Part shown: positions 59,785 through 64,000 of the stretch, one piece after another | How positions within the stretch are numbered: position 1 is the stretch's first letter | How the letters are laid out: every line of letters starts with the position of its first letter | NCBI RefSeq assembly: GCF_001940455.1 | Contig: NZ_MKQR01000001.1 | Location: 37,297 to 101,296, forward strand | Direction of reading: 5' to 3' | Length of the DNA: 64,000 nucleotides | DNA from: Actinokineospora bangkokensis | Lineage (GTDB): Bacteria; Actinomycetota; Actinomycetes; Mycobacteriales; Pseudonocardiaceae | The notes under the pieces: generated by a model | What the model was told of the DNA's origin: nothing | The model's input: only the letters and a program-made list of their open reading frames with translations | Database searches by the model: none | Position numbers and translations under genes: made by a program

Positions 59785-60453
59785 TCAGCGCAGGGCGGTG
59801 GCGAGCAGGCCCGCCGCGTCCACGACCCGGGGGCCCACCTCTGCCGCGTCCAGGGGCTCGAAGCTGACCAGGCCGACGCTGGCCCGCAGGCCGGGGACGC
59901 CGCGGACGGGGGCGGCGACGCCGTGGGCGCCGGGTTGCAGCTCGCCCGCGCTGGCCACCCAGGCGCCCTCGTCGGGGCGCAGGGTGATGGCCCGGCCCGC
60001 CGCGCCGCGGTGCAGGGCGTGGCGGGTGCCGACGCGGTAGGCGACGTGGTAGGTGGTCCAGGAGGGCTCCACGACGGCGACGGCCTGGGCCTCGTCGCCG
60101 TCGGCGACGGTGAGGTGGGCGGTGGCGCCCAGGGACTCGGCCAGGTCGCGCAGGGCGGGCAGGGCGGCCATGCGCAGCTGCGGGGCGACCTTGGCGGCGA
60201 GCTCCAGCAGGCCCAGGCCCAGCCGGACCCGGGAGCCCTCCCGGCGCACCATGCCGCGGGCCTGCAGGGGCACCAGCAGGCGGTAGACCGCGGCGCGGGA
60301 GGCGCCGATGGCGGCGGCGAGGTCGGAGATGGTGGGCGCCTCGGAGTCGGCCTCGGCCACCGCCTGCAGCAGGGCCAGGCCGCGGTCCAGGGTCAGCGAG
60401 CTCTCCTTGGCCGCCGACGCCTGCCGGGGCCCGGTGGACCGGATGCCGGGCAT
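59785..60453 (-). CDS. IclR-family regulator of homogentisate catabolism
   Basis: A 222-residue IclR regulator. The winged HTH is in residues ~20-75 (SLTLDRGLALLQAVAEADSEAPTISDLAAAIGASRAAVYRLLVPLQARGMV), followed by a small effector domain (GATAHLTVADGDEAQAVAVVEPSW, LHRGAAGRAI). It is shorter than E. coli IclR at the C-terminus but looks complete. Its ATG overlaps the FahA stop by 1 bp, so it is the third gene of the unit and probably controls it and the divergent hmgA through the palindrome at 62552-62568. Confidence 0.9.
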   Translation of the reverse strand: MPGIRSTGPRQASAAKESSLTLDRGLALLQAVAEADSEAPTISDLAAAIGASRAAVYRLLVPLQARGMVRREGSRVRLGLGLLELAAKVAPQLRMAALPALRDLAESLGATAHLTVADGDEAQAVAVVEPSWTTYHVAYRVGTRHALHRGAAGRAITLRPDEGAWVASAGELQPGAHGVAAPVRGVPGLRASVGLVSFEPLDAAEVGPRVVDAAGLLATALR

Positions 60454-61643
60454 CAGCCGCCCACCACCGTTCCCACCACCTCGGAGAGGCCGACCACCGA
60501 GCCGTCGGGGCCGGGGGCGGTGGCGGTGATGACCACCGTGTCGCCGTCCTCCAGGAACGTGCGGGTGCTGCCGTCGTCGAGCACCACCGGCTCCGCGCCG
60601 CCCCAGCTCAGCTCCAGGAACGACCCGCGCTGGCGCTTCTCCGGCCCGGAGACGGTGCCGGAGCCGAACAGGTCGCCGGGGCGGACGGTGGCGCCGTTGA
60701 CGGTCATGTGGGCCAGCTGCTGGGCGCAGGAGAACGCCATGCCCGCGAACGGGGGGCGCGAGACGGTGGTGCCGTTCCAGCGCACCTCCATGGTCAGGTC
60801 CAGGCCCCAGTGCTGGTCCTCCACCAGGTAGTCCAGCCGCGGGTGGCCGGGGTCGGGCACCTCCACCCTGGCCGCGGCGAACGCCTCCAGCGGGGTCACC
60901 CAGGCGCTGATCGAGGTGGCGAAGGACTTGCCCAGGAACGGGCCGAGCGGCACGTACTCCCAGGCCTGGATGTCGCGGGCGGACCAGTCGTTGAGCACCA
61001 CGACGCCGAAGACGTGGTCGGGCGCCGAGGACGTCGAGACCCGCCCGGCGACCGGCCCGCCGCAGACGAAGCCGACCTCGGCCTCGATGTCGAGCCGGGT
61101 GCTGGGGCCGAACACCGGGCCGTGCTCGCCGCGGCGCTGCCCGTGCGGGCGCACCACGTCGGTGCCGGAGACGACGACGGTGCCCGACCGGCCGTGGTAG
61201 CCCACGGGCAGGTGCGTCCAGTTCGGCAGCAGCGGCTCGGCGTCCGGGCGGAACATGCGGCCGACGTTCTCGGCGTGGTGGCGCGAGGAGTAGAAGTCCA
61301 CGTAGTCGCCCACGGTGAACGGCAGCCGCGTGGTCACCGCCGAGAGGGCCAGCAGCTCGGCCCCGGGCGGGGCGGCGGACTGCGACACCAGCTCGCGCAG
61401 CCGGGCGCGCAGCGCCGACCACGCGGGGCGCCCGGCGGCCAGCAGCGGGTCCAGCGAGCCCGCCGCCACCAGCGGCGCCAGCTCCGCGCTGAACTCGCCC
61501 GCCAGGGCGCGCAGCGGCAGCGCGTGGTCGCCCACCCGCACGGCCACCACGGGCCCGTCCGGGGTGTCGAGCACGCCGTAGGGCAGCGTCTGCGGGCCGA
61601 AGGGCTCGTCCGGGGAGAACGCCGGGTCGTCGATCCAGCTCAC
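60453..61643 (-). CDS. fahA: Fumarylacetoacetase
   Basis: A 396-residue FAH, last step of tyrosine/homogentisate breakdown: fumarylacetoacetate to fumarate and acetoacetate. The motifs YVDFYSSRHHAENVGRMFRP, LPVGYHGRSGTVVVSGTDVVRPHG, LDIEAEVGFVCG (metal Glu) and NDWSARDIQAWEYVPLGPFLGKSF are all present; catalytic His is in the SSRHH region. GTG 61643 overlaps the upstream unknown gene's stop. It is in one unit with IclR and the unknown 293-residue protein. Confidence 0.94.
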   Translation of the reverse strand: MSWIDDPAFSPDEPFGPQTLPYGVLDTPDGPVVAVRVGDHALPLRALAGEFSAELAPLVAAGSLDPLLAAGRPAWSALRARLRELVSQSAAPPGAELLALSAVTTRLPFTVGDYVDFYSSRHHAENVGRMFRPDAEPLLPNWTHLPVGYHGRSGTVVVSGTDVVRPHGQRRGEHGPVFGPSTRLDIEAEVGFVCGGPVAGRVSTSSAPDHVFGVVVLNDWSARDIQAWEYVPLGPFLGKSFATSISAWVTPLEAFAAARVEVPDPGHPRLDYLVEDQHWGLDLTMEVRWNGTTVSRPPFAGMAFSCAQQLAHMTVNGATVRPGDLFGSGTVSGPEKRQRGSFLELSWGGAEPVVLDDGSTRTFLEDGDTVVITATAPGPDGSVVGLSEVVGTVVGG

Positions 61644-62521
61644 AGCAGCCCCAACCCCTCCAGGTCCGCGACCGGCTCGTCCAGCGAGCACGAGCCGTAG
61701 GAGCCGAACACCGCGCGCACGGCGTGCGCGGCCTGGTCGGACAGCCCCGCCGCCTCCTCGGCCAGCAGCGCGCCGTCGGTCTGGCGCAGGGCCGCGCGCA
61801 CGTCCCCGCCGGAGAGCGCGCGGGCGGTGGCCACCAGCAGGTTGAGGAACCCGTGGTGGGTGAACCCGGTCTCGGCGTCGGTGTGCCGCACGGCGTTGTG
61901 CAGGCCCGCGGTGGCCTTGAACGAGGCCTCCCCGGCGCTGATCACCGCCAGGAAGTCGGCCACCTCGTCGACGCTGGGGAACATGCCGCCGCTGAGCCCG
62001 CCGCAGCGGATCTTGGGCCAGCTGCCGTGCTCGCAGACCCGGCGGATGCCCTCCAGCCACTCCGGTCCGCCGTCGCCGCGGCGCGGCTCGACGACCCGGA
62101 TGACGTCCTCGGGCACGAACTCGTTCACCCGCTCCAGCCACACGTCGTCGATGTCGGTGGGCGCGGACATCTCGACCATGCGCAGCGCGAGCAGCTCGGC
62201 CCGCGACTCCACGATCGACAGCGCCTTGGGCACCCCGCCCAGGCCGGTGTCGATCACCAGCGACAGCGCGACCGGCTTGTCCGGTCTCGCCTTCACCAGC
62301 TCGGTGATCAGCTCGGGCAGGCGGGAGGCCTGGCACAGGAACAGGCCCATGAGCCCGGACCGCTCGGCGGTCCGGGCGGCGAGGTGCGCGCGCACCGCGT
62401 CGGGCACCGCGGCGCTGCCCGGCGGGAACATCGCGGCGTCGTCGATGAGCCGCGCGAACAGGGGCGGAACCCCGCGCGGGCCGGGCGGGGGCAGGGGAAC
62501 GGCGCTTGACACGGCTGACAC
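61640..62521 (-). CDS. Unknown protein of the homogentisate operon
   Basis: A ~293-residue soluble protein, first gene of the unit with fahA and iclR, and coupled to fahA by a 4-bp overlap. It looks like an alpha/beta barrel-type protein: FARLIDDAAMFPPGSAAVPDAVRAH, PVALSLVIDTGLGGVPKAL, RMVEMSAPTDIDDVWL, KIRCGGLSGGMFPSVDEVADFL, SFKATAGLHNAVRH. I recognise it only as an actinobacterial hypothetical. The KATAGLHNAVRH stretch with Lys/His could be catalytic (inference). The start is uncertain (GTG 62521 or GTG 62512, or a TTG at 62548). Maleylacetoacetate isomerase is the only pathway enzyme otherwise lacking here. Confidence 0.72.
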   Translation of the reverse strand: MSAVSSAVPLPPPGPRGVPPLFARLIDDAAMFPPGSAAVPDAVRAHLAARTAERSGLMGLFLCQASRLPELITELVKARPDKPVALSLVIDTGLGGVPKALSIVESRAELLALRMVEMSAPTDIDDVWLERVNEFVPEDVIRVVEPRRGDGGPEWLEGIRRVCEHGSWPKIRCGGLSGGMFPSVDEVADFLAVISAGEASFKATAGLHNAVRHTDAETGFTHHGFLNLLVATARALSGGDVRAALRQTDGALLAEEAAGLSDQAAHAVRAVFGSYGSCSLDEPVADLEGLGLL

Positions 62522-62551
62522 GCTAGTAGCGCACCGGCAACTGAACAAAGA

Positions 62552-62568
62552 TGTCCGCTATCCGGACA
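62552..62568. promoter_or_regulatory. Palindrome in the hmgA/unknown-gene divergent promoter
   Basis: TGTCCG-CTATC-CGGACA is a perfect 6-bp inverted repeat between the divergent genes, 12 bp before the hmgA ATG, in a 59-bp promoter region. The linked IclR regulator is the likely binder; IclR proteins bind short palindromes of similar size. Confidence 0.6.
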
Positions 62569-62580
62569 CTCGGAGGAGCG

Positions 62581-63753
62581 ATGCCGCACTACCGCCGCGT
62601 CGGGCAGATCCCCGGCAAGAGGCACACCGCGTTCCGCGCCCCGGACGGCTCCCTCTACGCCGAGGAGCTCATGGGCGTCGAGGGCTTCTCGGCCGATTCG
62701 GCCCTGCTCTACCACCGGTTCCCGCCCACCGCGATCGTCGACGCGGTGGGCGTCGAGGACTTCCGCGGCACCCTGGTGCCCAACCACCCGCTCAAGCCCC
62801 GGCACCTGCGCACCCAGGACATGAAGTGGGGGTCGGGCACCGACCCGGTCACCGGCCGCCGCACCCTGCTCGGCAACGCCGACGTGGTCATCTCCTTCGC
62901 CGTGGCCACCGAGCCCAGCCCGCTCTACCGCAACGCCGTCGGCGACGAGCTGCTCTACGTCCAGGGCGGCTCGGCGGTCGTGGAGACGGTCAACGGCACC
63001 CTGGAGGTCGGCGACGGCGACTACGTCGTCCTGCCCACCTCCACCACCCACCGCATCGTCCCCCGCGGCGAGCTGCGCCTGTACGCCATCGAGGCCACCG
63101 GCCACGTCGGCCCGCCCAAGCGCTACCTGTCCACCCGCGGGCAGTTCCTGGAGCACTCCCCGTACTGCGAGCGCGACCTGCGCGCCCCCGAGGCCCCCCT
63201 GCTGGTCGACGGCGAGGACGTCGACGTCCTGGTCCGCCACCGCGCGGGCCTGACCCGCTTCACCTACGCCCACCACCCGTTCGACGTCGTGGGCTGGGAC
63301 GGCTGCCTCTACCCCTGGGCCTTCAACATCCGCGACTTCGAGCCCATCACCGGCCGCATCCACCAACCCCCACCGGTCCACCAGACCTTCGAGGGCCCCG
63401 GCTTCGTCGTCTGCTCCTTCGTCCCCCGCAAGGTCGACTACCACCCCGAGGCCATCCCCGTCCCCTACAACCACGCCAACGTCGACTCCGACGAGCTCAT
63501 GTTCTACGTCGGCGGCGACTACGAGGCCCGCAAGGGCTCCGGCATCGCCATCGGCTCCCTCTCCCTGCACCCCGCGGGCTTCACCCACGGCCCCCAACCC
63601 GGCGCCGCCGAAGCCTCCCTGGGCGCCGAGCGCTTCGACGAAACCGCCGTCATGGTCGACACCTTCCGCCCCCTCGACCTCGCCGACCCGGCCACCACCT
63701 GCGAAGACCCCGACTACGCCTGGACCTGGTCCCGCAGGGCCCCCCAGAGCTGA
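62581..63753 (+). CDS. hmgA: Homogentisate 1,2-dioxygenase
   Basis: A 390-residue iron dioxygenase that opens homogentisate to maleylacetoacetate. The cupin core is intact: ADVVISFAVATEPSPLYRNAVGDELLYVQGGSAVVET, YVVLPTSTTHRIVP, DGCLYPWAFNIRDFEP, and the metal-binding C-terminal region VPYNHANVDSDELMFYVGGDYEARKGSGIAIGSLSLHPAGFTHGPQPG, whose His and Glu residues bind Fe(II). The ATG at 62581 has GGAGGAG upstream. It is divergent from the IclR-FahA unit. 4-Hydroxyphenylpyruvate dioxygenase is not in the window. Confidence 0.94.
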   Translation: MPHYRRVGQIPGKRHTAFRAPDGSLYAEELMGVEGFSADSALLYHRFPPTAIVDAVGVEDFRGTLVPNHPLKPRHLRTQDMKWGSGTDPVTGRRTLLGNADVVISFAVATEPSPLYRNAVGDELLYVQGGSAVVETVNGTLEVGDGDYVVLPTSTTHRIVPRGELRLYAIEATGHVGPPKRYLSTRGQFLEHSPYCERDLRAPEAPLLVDGEDVDVLVRHRAGLTRFTYAHHPFDVVGWDGCLYPWAFNIRDFEPITGRIHQPPPVHQTFEGPGFVVCSFVPRKVDYHPEAIPVPYNHANVDSDELMFYVGGDYEARKGSGIAIGSLSLHPAGFTHGPQPGAAEASLGAERFDETAVMVDTFRPLDLADPATTCEDPDYAWTWSRRAPQS

Positions 63754-63856
63754 CCCCCACCCCCACCTCCCCACCCCCCGGCTACCGCTCTTCGCCCTCC
63801 CTTGCTCTTGAAGCAGCGCGCCCACCCACCCAACGCAACACGCCCCACCCGCACTG

Positions 63857-64000
63857 CTCGATGGGGTGGTCCCGCTTGGTCGGGGAAGGCGATCATGTGC
63901 TACCCACGGCCGGGGGGTGGGGCCGCAGGCCTCACCTTTTCCCCACCCCGAGCACATGATCGCCGCAGGGGCCCCGACCAAGCGGGACCACCCCATCGAG
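63857..64000. repeat. Long nested inverted repeat reaching the right edge
   Basis: 63857-63885 (29 nt) is a perfect inverse of 63972-64000. Inside, GGCGATCATGTGCT (63888-63901) matches its inverse at 63951-63964. Further in, GGGGTGGGG (63914-63922) matches CCCCACCCC at 63941-63949. The whole would fold into a ~144-nt three-segment cruciform or RNA hairpin in non-coding DNA downstream of hmgA. The boundary beyond 64000 is not seen. It looks like a MITE/REP-type element or a strong structured terminator. No transposase is present. Confidence 0.8.

Overview
This window comes from a very GC-rich actinomycete chromosome, most likely of the Pseudonocardiaceae type. The signs are frequent GTG starts, 4-nt stop/start overlaps, a mycothiol-dependent formaldehyde dehydrogenase, IdeR/DtxR-like iron boxes, actinobacterial DUF families (DUF6474, DUF5926), an XRE/TPR regulator typical of these bacteria and TTGTCCACA-type DnaA-box words. 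I see no rRNA, no CRISPR array, no transposase and no prophage.

Layout. 0-4.3 kb: a truncated TetR regulator, two small unknown genes, an XRE/TPR regulator coupled to a phosphotransferase, and a small unknown gene. 4.5-7.6 kb: a copper module (CopD, CopC, YcnI and an unknown membrane protein). 7.6-11.7 kb: DUF6474, a TM0106-type nuclease, then a formaldehyde detoxification pair (mycothiol dehydrogenase plus metallo-beta-lactamase-fold protein). 11.7-16.5 kb: redox and lipid genes (two SDRs, an aldo/keto reductase, a FadD6-like acyl-CoA synthetase). 16.5-18.3 kb: a gamma-glutamyltransferase-like protein.

18.4-33.7 kb is the most distinctive part. It is a probable cell-surface glycan region with a two-domain glycosyltransferase, a 1146-residue methyltransferase/glycosyltransferase, two paralogous single-pass proteins with repeated Thr-Gln-Val motifs, a translationally coupled block (membrane protein, DPM1-like glycosyltransferase, methyltransferase, LPG-synthase/flippase-like membrane protein) and an AlgX-like SGNH protein on the other strand. 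It is followed by MsrA.

34.3-38 kb looks like a small accessory island: a Phd/RelE-like toxin-antitoxin pair with an AT-rich palindromic operator, the remnant of an HTH regulator, a DUF3892 gene behind a strong hairpin, and a solitary N6-adenine DNA methyltransferase with mosaic codon use. A tRNA-Gly(GCC) gene lies just beyond it.

38.7-48.4 kb: a sigma factor fused to its own zinc-finger/transmembrane anti-sigma module, an Fpg/Nei glycosylase, a LytS-type kinase, an S49 peptidase, a LytTR regulator and a DUF485-like/sodium:solute symporter pair, then rhodanese and DUF4328 genes. 48.5-56.3 kb: an iron-box DUF2470 gene, a CPBP protease, LigD split over two genes, a lone arginine deiminase, a ferritin with tandem iron boxes and a lipoprotein. 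56.4-59.6 kb: DUF952, DUF5926, a glycerophosphodiesterase and a P450. 59.8-63.8 kb: tyrosine (homogentisate) catabolism with IclR, FahA, an unknown protein and divergent HmgA behind a palindrome. The window ends inside a long nested inverted repeat.
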